Shown in pieces: positions 11,204 to 22,084 of a stretch of 64,000 nt of DNA (position 1 is the first letter of the stretch; every line of letters begins with the position of its first letter). Position numbers and translations under genes: made by a program. Where the stretch lies: positions 18,878,001-18,942,000 of the forward strand of contig NC_134017.1 in assembly GCF_040712315.1 (NCBI RefSeq). Direction: 5' to 3'. Source of the DNA: Castanea sativa. Lineage: Eukaryota; Streptophyta; Magnoliopsida; Fagales; Fagaceae. The notes under the pieces are model-generated. The model was not told the DNA's origin, ran no database searches, and saw nothing but the letters and a program-made list of their open reading frames with translations.

Positions 11204-11362
11204 TGATATGTCCACAACATTTTTACAATAAATCCTAAGTGGCAAGTTGTTACTAGTTATTATTGTTGGGACAAAAAAGTAATCTTAGTGTTAATTTCAA
11301 ATTTGAATCAATAATAACTAACCACCTGTGATTTATTGTAAAAATGTTGTAGACGTAGCATC
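11204..11362. mobile_element. Palindromic MITE, ATGTCCACAACA family
   Basis: Inverted ends ATGTCCACAACATTTTTACA and its near complement ...GTTGTAGACGTAGCAT. The paralog near 35520 lacks it. A second copy lies at 47908-48078. Superfamily is uncertain, and TA at the ends suggests a Tc1/mariner-type target. Confidence 0.65.
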
Positions 11363-11402
11363 TCTTTTTTTTTAAGAAGAAAAGTTTACATCTTAGTGTG
11401 CA

Positions 11403-11423
11403 TGTGTGTGTGTGTGTGTGTGT
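11403..11423. repeat. (TG)n microsatellite
   Basis: About ten TG units. The paralogous position in block B (38717-38806) has expanded to about 39 units. Confidence 0.85.
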
Positions 11424-12417
11424 AGAGCCTATTTTTCTCCCTTCCCTTTTCTATCCTCTCGATTTTCACCCAACCAAACAAACTTTCAAAACTCTATTTA
11501 TTTCAATAGAAAATCTTATATAATTATAGTTTTTGGCATTTTCTTATGTTTGCCACTTAAGTTTTTGAAGTCCCATAATTTTACACCTCAATGTGTGTGA
11601 ATATATACATACCCTATTTTCTTTCTTCCATTTTCTATTCTCTTAGTTTTCATTCCAATCAAATTAATAGGCTCTTATGCTACATTTGTTTCAACAGAAA
11701 ACTTTGTGTGAAGATAGTTTTTCTCATTTTCCTATATTTGTTTGTATAAAAAAATGGGTCAAAGAAAAATTATTTCTTAACTTCTCATATTTAACTTAGT
11801 AGGAGATAAAATTATTTTCCATTAAATTTTTTCTTAGAAAATTATTCTATCTCATGAAACACTAAATAAGGAAAAAAAAAAAAAAACTCTATCTCACTCA
11901 AAGCTAAAATAGGGAAGTCAGGATATCATTTTAAGGTCACTACTAAGCTTAAGAAAATGAAATAATTTTCTAGAAAATACATTTTGGAAAATAATTCATT
12001 TCCCAGAGATGTTAATATCGAAACAAATAAATCGCTATCACAAAGTAAATTTTTCTTTGTGTCTATTTATATTTTAGAAACTAAATATATGTTGATCAGG
12101 ATCAAATAATTAGTGTCTTCTTTTCCTTTTTGTTCTTTTTTGGGACAATATACCTGGAAAGCCTTTGCCAAGAAAGGAAGTCCACTTAAAATTTAGTGTA
12201 TACAAGTATAAAAGGAAACCCTTCAAACACTTTAGTAAACTTTTAAATCTTATATAAGAAAACATGCTTCGCACCTGGTCTTTCATTGGAATCTAGAGAT
12301 GATCATACGGATGTTTTGATTCATTGTACATTCTATAATAATAATTGCATAGAAATAAAAATAAATCAGTATTATGAAGAATAGAAGAAGCTATAGTAGA
12401 ATAACTATTATTATTTA

Positions 12418-13175
12418 GGCTAAAATTTAAAACTGACCCTCTAAGTTTCAACTTTTGTCATTTCAGTCCTCTAAGTTTCAATTTTGTCATTTGAATCCTC
12501 TAAGTTTCAAATTTTGTCAATTCATTCCTCCGTTACCCTTAAATTAAGTGATATCGTTAACTAAACCAAAACGATGTCATTTTTGGTGTTTTTTATTTTT
12601 AATTTTATAATTTTGTAATTAAAAAAATTAAAAACTATAACTTTCTTAATTTCTTAACCTCCTCCACCAATCTTGCGAGAATCCAAGAAGTTTTCAGTGG
12701 CTTCATCAATCTCCTCAATCATGTATCTTTTTGTACCCGAGTCCTGAGATCATTTGCTGCCAAAACAGTTCCTGACTTTTTGCTCTCCTGATCTTCTTTG
12801 AAGGCTTTCATTTCTACACGCACTCTTTTTTGTGCTTCCAGTTCTACAAACCTCTTAGCTGCTTCAGCTGCCTCATGGGCTGCCTTACACTTAGCTTCTT
12901 CCTTATCTGCAATTGCCAAAGCAGTTTCCTCGGCCACAGCTCAACGGCGTCCAGTGGCAATTAGCTTGATTTTCAAGGCAATTGATGTCTTATTTTTTTA
13001 GTAACAGTTTTTCTTTATCTTTTTTTAATTAACGAAATTATTATTAAAAAAAAAAAAAACTGATAGGTAACGTAATTGATAAAATCTGAAATTTAGAGGT
13101 TTGAAATGACAAAACTAAAACTTAGAGGACTGAAATGACAAAAGTTAAAACTTAGGGTCAGTTTAGATTTTAGCC
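12418..13175. mobile_element. Pack-MULE (758 bp) carrying a kinase gene fragment
   Basis: It starts GGCTAAAAT and ends ATTTTAGCC, with TIRs rich in CCTCTAAGTTT repeats. A perfect 9-bp target duplication TATTATTTA flanks it (12409-12417 and 13176-13184). The paralogous site at about 39427 has the simple uninterrupted sequence. The 9-bp duplication and GG/CC ends identify a Mutator-like element. It carries a captured gene fragment and no transposase. Confidence 0.88.
12661..12990 (-). pseudogene. Captured fragment of an RLCK/U-box kinase gene
   Basis: On the minus strand an Ala/Glu/Lys-rich coiled coil (AAEAAKRFVELEAQKR, then VEMKAFKE) matches the linker before the kinase domain of plant U-box/RLCK-IX kinases. 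After a one-base frameshift it continues as YMIEEIDEATENF and then SRKIGGGG, the entry to the kinase domain and its glycine-rich loop. An in-frame stop lies upstream (RR-stop-AVAEE). The fragment ends at the right-hand TIR region. It is a decayed exon piece moved by the MULE. Confidence 0.75.
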
Positions 13176-13488
13176 TATTATTTATATGTTTTGTAAGTCT
13201 TGTGGCAATATAAGAGTAGAACCCTAATTTGTATTCCACAATTTGATACAACATGATAAATAAGATGGTGGAATTAAATAATATTTTAGTGAAATATTCT
13301 AAAATAAATTTATTTATAAAATTATATTTACACTTTTGTATGTTTAGCTTAGCATCTTGTTGTGTATAAATTGAAAATTTATATAATTAATTTTATTTTC
13401 TTTTGTTCAAAATTATTGAGTTCATAAATAGTTTAAAAGAACTTTAAATATTATAGTCTAAATTCACATGTTTGAGTATCTCTTGGAC

Positions 13489-13509
13489 TATACCAAAAAA
13501 AAAAAAAAA
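13489..13509 (+). repeat. Tail-only micro-insertion (21 bp)
   Basis: TATACC followed by 15 A. It is flanked by GTATCTCTTGGAC (13476-13488) and GTATCTCTTGCAC (13510-13522), 12 of 13 matching. The paralog at 40321-40335 has one uninterrupted copy of the target. Confidence 0.6.
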
Positions 13510-13559
13510 GTATCTCTTGCACATTTTCAAAAAGGTGTAAAACAAGAAAGAAATGCAAG

Positions 13560-16530
13560 AAAAGGCAAGGAAAGAAGGTCAATACCTGCAACTGTAGTGT
13601 CAATCTCCCCTGTGGATAAATCCTCAGAATCAAAAACTTTGGTCTTTACAATGGGCTCATCACCCGAGTCCTCAAGAACATCATCAGAGGCCTCGTCGGG
13701 TGACATCTCAATATCGGGCATCTCGGTGGCAAAAGAAGGAATGGAAAACAGGGAAACCATCAGAGAAGGCCCACCACCAACTGCCTAGGGAATAGAAATG
13801 AATGGATCATCTAAAGATATGACAGGAAGGGAAGTGGAGAAAGGAGTCCCTTTAGGTTGGCCCAATAGGAGATGCACCATCCTTGAAAGGGGTAGTAGCC
13901 TCAGCAGAATTCCCTCCAGTAGCCGAACCTAACCCCTCAAGGACCTCCTCCTCAATAGAAGCCTTCTCTTCAGCAGGAACAACCTCTGCCATAAGGGTGG
14001 TAATCTCAGTGTGTGGAAACATCCCCTAGGGGTGCAATAGTGGTAGAAATCCTTGTGTCTGCAATAATATCAATTCCAATGGGAAACTTTTCCCTAGGGG
14101 CATCAACTATGGCATTATTCTTCCTTTCTGCAAAAATACTAGCCTCAGTAAAAAGTACCTCAACACTAGGAATGGGCTCAGCAAGAGCCCCTTCACTTAT
14201 AGAAATATCAGCAACAATAATGGCAATCTCAATAAGAACAGGCTCATCCTTGGGCTGAAAAAATAATGATAACAAGCACATGAACAAAAGAAGAGGAAAG
14301 AAGGTAGAGCAAAAAGGAAAAGGAAAAAGAAGAGAGAGAGTGAAGAAGAAATTTACCTCCACTTCATCAAGCACAATGGGTGGGGCAGCAATAGGATCCT
14401 CCCTGAATTTGGATTGGTAAAAAAGACATGTGCACAAGGTTAGCCACTAACAAAACAACAAAAAATTTTATGGATAGAAATAAAGAAGTGATTCAAGAGA
14501 CATACCTTCCTCTTGAACTAGGTAGCAAAAGTCTTTGGGGAAGTCTTTCTCTTGCTGCCATAGGTCCTACTGGAAAGAGATGCATTCAAATGTTGTTTTG
14601 GCAGTGGAGGCTTGGACTTAACTGCTACAAACTTTTTGGCAAAAGGGGTCTTCACCACAGGTGGGGTCTCCTCTAAAACAATGCTACCTACAGGGGAAAG
14701 GTCTTCTTCATATGGGACTGTATCAAAAAAAAAACATTGGTGTACTTGTAGCAACACCCTTACTTTTCTTAGCAAACTTGAGCTTCTCAGATCAACCGAA
14801 AAGCTAAACTCTTCTTCAATGTGGAAGGAAGGGCATTCAAAATCTTTACCTTCTTTTAGCCTGGAGAAAAATCATCATCATACCAGAACCAACCTTGCTA
14901 GCCCTTACACCACTCAAATATGCCAGTCCAACCTTGCCTATTAGCATACCCAACTACTGCCTTGGTGGGAAGAAGTAGACACGAGTTTAGGGAAGGGAGA
15001 GCATGCAAACCTAAAAGAGGAATCTTCAAGAAGCTTGCTCCACCCTCAATGTATTCCCAGAAGAAAGTCCTAACCGCCTGCCAATAAACATGCATGGAGG
15101 CAGTTTAGAGACCTACTCACTGCGAGCTAGGGATGGTAACAAGTAGAAAACACTTGCTTCAATAATCAAAGGCATGATGACGGAGAAAAGGACGTAATGA
15201 AGTCACAAGTCAAGAACCAAAGTCAGATCATTGGGAACTTCTTGATTAAGGCCAAACTGCCTCCTAACCTTATGGGCAGAGTAAGCCACATACCTTACCC
15301 CATGATCAGTTACATAGGGCAACCAGCTAGCATTAATGACAGCTAAGTAGGTAAGTCCCTTCTCATCACCAAAGCCCAAAGGACTAGATGTGCCAATAGT
15401 ACGTACTCATAAAGGACCCCGTAACTGAATCCTCACAAGTAAAACTCCTCCCAAAGTTCCTTCAAGCCCTCCAAGAGAAACCCACCTCCTTAACAAAAAA
15501 AAACTCCACCACTAGATGACCAATGGGCTTCAATCCAACCCAACAATAAGCCACGAGAAACTCATCCACAAAATTGCCGCAGAAATCAGTACTTTAGGGC
15601 ACTTCATAAATTTGGTTTTAGCAAAATAGACAAATCTGCACTTAGACAAGTGCTTAAAATAGCTCTGCCAAAGTAAATTCTATAGAATAGCGTTGTGCAC
15701 AGAAGAAGTAACAATATGGCAGGAACTCTCTTCACGCTCGTCATTTTACAGAATATCCAACTAAACATACAAGTGGCCCAAAAATAGAGGGGCCAATGGC
15801 AAACTCACCCTGTCATAAATTTTAATGGCTAACTGAAAATACAAAGGCTTCATAGCATAATGAGGATGTGCACCAAAAATAAACTTACATAGCCAAAAAA
15901 TGGGAAGTAACAACTGGTTGGCCACACCCTCCAAAGTAACAATAAGTTCACTGCAAGAAATGAAAAACGTGTGGGTGACGCTACACCAACGACGAACCAA
16001 ATGTCGTAGATTGAGCAAGTCACGGAAGTTGTGCAAACTTCGGGAAGAAAGGATGGCCTTAAAAACACCGACCCTTTGAAGCATTTTTATAAAACCCAGA
16101 TCTGAAAGCTCTTGGTCTACCCATTCCCTCCAACCTACAAATATCCTTGACTGAAACTTGAAGTGGATAGGAACTGGTAAAGCATCTCCGCAGTGAATGA
16201 CGATATCTGAAATGGCACTCAATAACGGCACCAAAGACACATCGGTGACCTTTCGCTCCAAGAACAACGAAACCCAATCCGATGAAGGGTATGTATAGCC
16301 ACTGACCATCACCAGAAAATGGATATGCACATTGTATCGCAGATCAAGGAGAGGGAGACACTTACTATTAGGATCATGAAGGGCCCCTTCACCCTCGGAA
16401 TGGTACAATTCGGCAAAAGAGACTTCCTTATCCTCTTCCTTCTTAGAAGAGGACTTCTCAACAATGGAGTTTTTTACTTTGCGTTAGGAAGAACCCTCAC
16501 TCTTGGCCGAAGACATGAAGGAAAAGTATG
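13560..16530 (-). pseudogene. Decayed plant-mobile-domain (PMD) transposon ORF region
   Basis: The best-preserved minus-strand segment is 15761-16408. It encodes SDWVSLFLERKV, WREWVDQELSDLGF, RSLHNFRDLLNLRHLVRRWC, THTFFISCSELIVTLEGVAN and LLLPIFW. This is the order and wording of the plant mobile domain (aminotransferase-like) as found in transposons. A possible start MSSAKSEGSS near 16512 is followed by a stop. Further segments (14898-15095, 14518-14775, 14006-14437, 13527-13760) are acidic or Ser/Pro-rich tail sequence in shifting frames. Stops and shifts throughout show it is dead. It could be the extra ORF of an LTR element or a PMD-type DNA transposon. It is not a conserved host MAIN/MAIL gene. 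Confidence 0.6.
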
Positions 16531-17169
16531 GTGTGAAGAAGAGAGGAGAAAGATAAAACAGAAAAAGGAAAAGAAAGGGATTTCGTGAAGAGAGGAAAAT
16601 GAGGGGAATGAAAAAAGAAAATGGTTAAGATGAGATTAATAATGCTTAGGGGGCTAAATTTTGATATTCATTTTTGATAATATGTACGCAAAGCCGAATG
16701 GCAAGAAAATCTCAAAGCAAACCAAGTAAACGAGAATAAGTAGAAAAAGTAAGGCAATAGGGCTACATCCCAAAGGCCCAGGAAGTAAGAAAGCATGGCC
16801 CAAGCAAGGGCCCAAAGAGAAAGAATGCCCATAAAGAACAAAAAATAGAGCATATTGGCTCGCCACAAGATATGGGCAATGTGGGAGAGTTAGTCACAAT
16901 GGGATGACCCTCTTCAAGGAATAAGAATGGGCCTTGAAAAGGCCCAAGGAGGAAGGAATAAGATAGAAGGCCTAATAGGCCAATCCGGTAGGAACGAATG
17001 GGAAGTAAGAAAGGGAGGGCATCAAAAGACCCATGAGCCTAACTTAGCAAAACGAAATGAAGCAAGTCCAATAAGCCCACATTATTTTCTATAAAAAATG
17101 AATACAAGTGGGAAATCTCAGTCTTGACAAAAAAGAAAAGGGACAAGACCAAGCAACAGCGGCAGAAAA
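16531..17169. other. Unassigned repeat-like DNA upstream of the PMD relic
   Basis: There is no gene. The stretch is rich in GGCCCAA, AAGGCCCA and GGGCCT words, typical of untranslated parts of retroelements. It is interrupted on the right by the solo LTR and may continue at 18862. Confidence 0.4.
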
Positions 17170-18861
17170 TGCAACACCCCAAAATCATATGTAATAAAAT
17201 TCTATTCAATATAGATATAATCCATAAAAAATATTAAACAAATGTAACCAACAATCTAGAATCTCATCACAATTGTCAAAGCTCTAATCCCACCAAAGAT
17301 AATAAATCCTCAAAATAATTCTTCGATACAATATTTAATACCATAAAAATAATAATAAAATATTTAGTTCCACAAAATAATTTGTAACTGTTGTCTTCCA
17401 AGAATCTTTACTCCAATGATCCCTCTAATGTATCTGAAGGGGGAATTAAAGGATGGATCCTTTGGAACCTAGAGGTGCAATCCCTTGCTATGGAGCTCCC
17501 TTTTTAATCCTTAATGGTATACTCATTTGCTAATGAGCTACCAAATGTGCACTGTCCCCTTCTTTGGGATTATTTCTTGCTTAGGATTAGCTACAGTATG
17601 ATTGTCCCTTGCTAAGGACTAAATACAACACCAAGTTTGTTAATCACGACTTACCATAGGATTCAAAACAAATTCAAGTTACTTACAAGTCCCAACAAAT
17701 AATCCAGTCATAGTACCTAAAATATACAAAGATTTATCCGTACATTCAAATTTAAATAAGTTTAGGTCATCCCACAAGTTTTTCATATAAAAAAATAATC
17801 AACGTTTTCATACAATATCCACATCAAACATTTATTAGAATATCAACATACTTATAGAATATCAACATATATCTTTATTATAAGCATAGTTTGAAAATCA
17901 TAACTGTTTTTGGGAAAACCCTCCAAATTAGTAAATACCACTTACCACTTATTTGCAAAAATAAAATCAATCATCCTTGAATCACAATAAATCAGTAGAA
18001 TTAGAACCTAACAACACCAAAAATAGGTTCATCAATACACGAATTTTCCACTTAAATCCGTTTTCATAATTAAACAGTTTAATCTTGGACAACATTGATA
18101 TTTCCAAAAATTTCCATTTACTTACTAGTACTGTCTAGTTCACTTTCAGCTTTGAACCAAAAGTTCTATTTCACAAATTTTCACTATCTATTAATCAGCA
18201 TGAAAGTACAACAATTCTATAGAGCTCTAGCATTTCAGTATACGTTTAGCTATCATATAGTTTACTGTTCCTTAGAAGCCACATATTATATTCATATTTT
18301 ATCAATCTAATAGCCTTCAGAGGACCATTCCATGACTTATGGCTATATGTACTTTGCCTAGTCTAATATAATAACAATCATAGCACACTTTTTTCCATTA
18401 ATATAATGATAGATTTAGATCCATGAATCCAACACCTATTATTCTATTAGGTACCAAAATATTAGATGCACAGACTCATTTCTTCCTATAAGCGTGGGTA
18501 CAATTGCTAGACCTTGAACAATTCCAACTTTTTAAAATTACGGCAAAACAAAATCATACCTGCAATTCTACCACACAGCCACAGAGAAAGAAAAATAAAT
18601 TCAACCATGTGGTGCCATTAAAAGTGGGGAAGTCACTTATATATATACATGTACGTATAGCTCAAAGATAAAAGGCTAGGGTTATAAAGCTTATCAAGGC
18701 TCATAAATTTACTTGTACCATCTCTCTTGGGCCTCTTTTACCATAATAATTATCTTATTTAAATATCTTAGGCCCAAATCAATTTAATCCATTTAATTGT
18801 GGGCCTTCTCTTTAATTTATGTATAAGAAATAAATTAGTAATAAAAATATGAGGTGTTACA
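17170..18861. mobile_element. Solo LTR (TGCAACACCCC...GAGGTGTTACA)
   Basis: About 1.7 kb bounded by TGCAACACCCC and GAGGTGTTACA, near-inverse ends like the TGTAACACCCC/GGGTGTTACA LTR ends common in Ty3/gypsy chromovirus elements. No coding is seen. The interior has repeated CCCTTGCTAAGGA-like words. Flanks are A-rich (GAAAA and AAAAC), so the 5-bp target duplication is unconvincing. A second LTR was not found in the window. Confidence 0.55.
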
Positions 18862-19568
18862 AAAACGCATGGTGAAATAAAAGACAAAGCATGGAGGAGA
18901 AGACAACAATGTAATGGCCGGAGCACTACCAACATGTAACCAACCAATGCAAGGAAGGTGGGCCCATAGCTAAAGGGATTACAACGAGTGTGGTTTGGTG
19001 GAAAGGGGAAAAGTGTCTATTTTTGATATCCTACCAGCACCTCTTTTGGAAGGTGCTCTGCTGGGAAAGTATCTCTACCCAAAATAGGTAATAAATCTGT
19101 TGTGACCACTTGATGCATGCTAGAGGAAATTGGTAGAAAGTGACCCAAGGTTTTACCATTTAAAAGGAGAGAGATAGGCACACGACATAATGAATTGGGC
19201 AAAAGTTTGTCGTGGGATATGTATTGGAAGAGAGAGAAAAACTACAAATTTTTAGAAGATAGTGGAGGTTGAACCCATGCAGCCAGAAGGGCAGTGCCCA
19301 CCTTTGAAGGGTGTCTGCAATAGATAAAAATAGTTGGTAAACAATGAGGGTAAAATGAGAAATTTCATGAGTTGATTTAGTATATAAATTGGAATAGAAC
19401 CCATAAGGGGAACAAGAACAGTGACCTAGGCAATTTGAGTAGGAAATTGGAAGAGAAAGAAGAGAGAAAAATGAGAGGTGAAGTGAGACTTAGAAAAGAG
19501 ATAAAAGTGATTACAACAAAAACAACATGCATTAAAATAGACAAATATTTTCCCTCCCTCACATGGAA
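18862..19568. other. Unassigned DNA right of the solo LTR
   Basis: No gene. It probably continues the sequence interrupted at 17169, judged by a similar composition and GGGCCCA words. Confidence 0.35.
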
Positions 19569-19717
19569 AATTCTTAGATAGTCCCGGAGTATAGTAAAAT
19601 GGTGCTCCCTTCTCTCACATTCATGGTGGACCCCATCATGAATTTAATGAACGGACCCCACCATGAATATGAGAGGAGGGAGCACCATTCTCCGTGCTCC
19701 GGGAGTACCTAAGAATT
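19569..19717. mobile_element. Hairpin MITE, about 149 bp
   Basis: Near-perfect inverted halves. The left AATTCTTAGATAGTCCCGGA pairs with the right TCCGGGAGTACCTAAGAATT. Inner arms GGTGCTCCC/GGGAGCACC and ATGGTGGACCCC/GGACCCCACCAT also pair. The whole unit can fold as one hairpin. The target duplication is unclear. Confidence 0.7.
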
Positions 19718-20122
19718 ACTCCACTCACATAATAAACCTACTCTTTGTAATCACATTGGATAAAGTAACAATTCTGACCCATTCTCTAAAATGCATAACT
19801 TTATGGCCTAATTGGATAATAAGGTTATATAAGTTGGAGTTTGGGCTCTTTTTAGCCTACCTCCTGCAAAGATTCGCTTTTATGTTATGATTCTACTGCT
19901 CTAACCATGTCTAACTACTGACAAGTTATTTAGACTGACATTCATTCTTGATGCTATAATGATTTATCTTTTGGAGTGTCTTGTCTTGTGCACAGACTAG
20001 TTCTGAGTAGATTCTGCGGAAATAACGAGTTAGGCCCAACTCTCTTATACACTGCAAAAAGCCTTAGCCCAAAAGCACAAAAGCCCCTACAAATATATAT
20101 TTATTCAGAATGACACTAGTTA

Positions 20123-20661
20123 TTAGAAAAGGAGATGTAGAATTGCCTCTATATATCAGTGGTGAATTTCCATAGGAATGTGATCCTTGTAGTTAACTCT
20201 ACCACTCCAAGGTTAATACAATAATCTAAACCTTTATTAAAAGCATCCACAATTCTGTTTGACTCATTATACTCAAGCTCATCAGAGTATTGGAGACTCT
20301 TTGAATTGACAGAAGCTCCAATTATATGTATCAAAACAATCTAATCAGTACGCCCAATTCTCATAGCTAGTTGAATTATGAACCAATTTAAAAGACTGTG
20401 CTTGGGTCTCATTAGCTCTGGTTACGGCCAAATCCAAGGCAATTCTGGAAAGGTCAGTAAGATTTGCACTGAAGCTGCGAGAATCCGACTCCAGAATTGA
20501 GATGCAAAACTCAGAAAACTCAGTATGGTTATTGCAAGTTGTTGTTATTAGGGGCTTGCTAATCTCATTATCTGCTTTTTCAAAATGGTGGCTTGAAAGC
20601 AAAAGAGAAAGTACAATAGGATCACTAGGAGACAGAGAGAAACATCAACTTTCATGGCCAT
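20123..20661 (-). pseudogene. PMEI3, broken inhibitor gene
   Basis: Homologous end to end with PMEI1 and PMEI2 but disabled several times. One base is lost in the signal-peptide region near 20617 (where PMEI1 has GGAATCACT, this copy has GGATCACT). An Arg codon before the third cysteine has become TGA near 20340-20345. Two bases are lost near 20300-20310. Two bases are gained near 20152, giving an early stop. The segments between the lesions still read as inhibitor sequence (TEFSEFCISILESDSRS, then NESNRIVDAFN). The TATA and upstream DNA resemble PMEI1, so it is the block-B counterpart of PMEI1. Confidence 0.88.
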
Positions 20662-20692
20662 TTCTTACAACACAATAAAAGAGCCTATTGCT

Positions 20693-20700
20693 TATTTATA
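20693..20700 (-). promoter_or_regulatory. TATA box relic of PMEI3
   Basis: TATAAATA on the minus strand at the position conserved in the other three copies. Confidence 0.45.
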
Positions 20701-21231
20701 TTGTAGAAACTATTTCCGACAGAAGTTTAAAAGGATCAAGCAATTGGTGTATGTTTTGAAAATCCAGCCTAGTCAAAACCTTCTTTTTTATGGGATAGTC
20801 AAACATTTTTGTCCTCATCTAACTAGTATCACAGTCATGGGTATAACAAAAGAATGGAAATGATAAAGCTGATGAGGCTAAAAAAAAAGGCTCAAAATTT
20901 AGTTGATGGATGTTGTAGCTTGTAGGTCGAATATGAATTCATTGAGACTTGTTTAACCACACTAAACGTGGCCTTAAGGCTGATTTATTCGGCTAATTTC
21001 ATGCAACCACTACATTCTACAAAGTAAAATTAGATTATTTTTGTAGTTTTTATTAGTTGTTGAATGGATCTGCAATCCAGGCTTACATAGAAAGAATATG
21101 TTGTTACCTTTTATAGTAACACTAACTTAGCATACAATTTTGGTATTTCAACCAAATAGACAAGTGACCCCGTACAAAATAACACATCAACATTACTATA
21201 TATCAATCCAACCAAAATACAATTTTAACCC
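20701..21231. other. Upstream DNA of PMEI3
   Basis: There is no gene. About 20700-21115 is collinear with 5340-5700 upstream of PMEI1, which ties PMEI3 to PMEI1. Confidence 0.6.
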
Positions 21232-21234
21232 TTA

Positions 21235-21730
21235 GGGCATGTTTGCTATAATGTAATGGTGATTACATAAGAATAAGGGATATGTGTTATAAGGAATACA
21301 AGATGTTGTAATGTAATATTCATTACTATTCATTTATTTGGTGAACACACAAGAATAGAACCTTGAAAACAATGGAATGTTTAAATCAAATTGTCTAAAT
21401 TGGAACATTAGAATAAAACTTAAGATATATTTTACGAAATATCTAACTCATAATTATTTCCTACAAATTTTTTTTTTTTTAATTTGAAAAAAAGACTAGT
21501 TATTTTTGTATGATTTTTTATTTTCATAATTGTTATGTGTATATAGAAAGTTATTTTTATTTGAAATTATATTAATTTTAGAAATTAATACACTGACAAA
21601 GAAATAGTTACTAGCTATTCATAAAAAATGACTATTCCATGTAATAAAAATATAACCAGACTATTGAATAGTTAAACTATAGAAATAACTTTTACATTAC
21701 AATACCTATTATAGTCTACCAAACATACCC
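21235..21730. mobile_element. PIF/Harbinger-like MITE
   Basis: TIRs GGGCATGTTTGCTATAATG and the complement of CTACCAAACATACCC. TTA target duplications at 21232-21234 and 21731-21733. Its interior (AAATCAAATTG..., AGATATATTTTA) resembles the element at 51780-52406. Confidence 0.75.
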
Positions 21731-22084
21731 TTAAAATTTTCAATTGTCCTCCACTTTGTTAGTTTTCTTTTAAGGTGTGTTTGTTTGGAGGTGAAATAAG
21801 GTGGATGGAAAACTTTGGAGAGAAAATGGGAAGGAAAACTTTTTTGTAGTGTCTTTGGTTTAATGGGAAAGAAGGAAAATAAATGGTGGGACTCATGTGT
21901 TTTCTCCCCAGACCCACCAAAAAGTTTTCTCTCAAAATGAAGAAAAAACTGAAAGGAGAAATTTAACATCGTTTTTGGACGAAAATGCCCATGTGCAGTT
22001 GCACATGGGCTCTTATCTACTTTTTTTTCTTCCTCTTACTAGACGTTGCTTCTTCTACTTCTTCCTCTTTTCTTTTCTTTTTTA

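Larger units (their letters stand above)
10963..13545. repeat. Block A upstream segment, paralogous to 35291-40400
   Basis: Collinear homology to the DNA upstream of PMEI4 is seen in several stretches: 10963-11200 with 35291-35530, 11425-11620 with 38565-38720, 12040-12410 with 39100-39440, 13185-13480 with 39437-40145, and 13520-13545 with 40387-40410. Differences in length are explained by insertions in one or the other copy. No gene of its own is present. Confidence 0.8.

Noticed and set aside
11838..11900. Tenth tail-only insertion (TCTATCTCA repeats around an A-run)
   Set aside because: The 9-bp repeat is low complexity and the paralog alignment at this point is poor.
13560..16530. Functional host PMD gene (MAIN/MAIL type)
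   Set aside because: Multiple stops and shifts, no intact start, and repeat copies nearby point to a transposon relic.
17170..18861. TIR DNA transposon instead of a solo LTR
   Set aside because: The ends are short, and TGNAACACCCC/GGTGTTACA is the usual LTR end form. The call stays tentative because the target duplication is weak.
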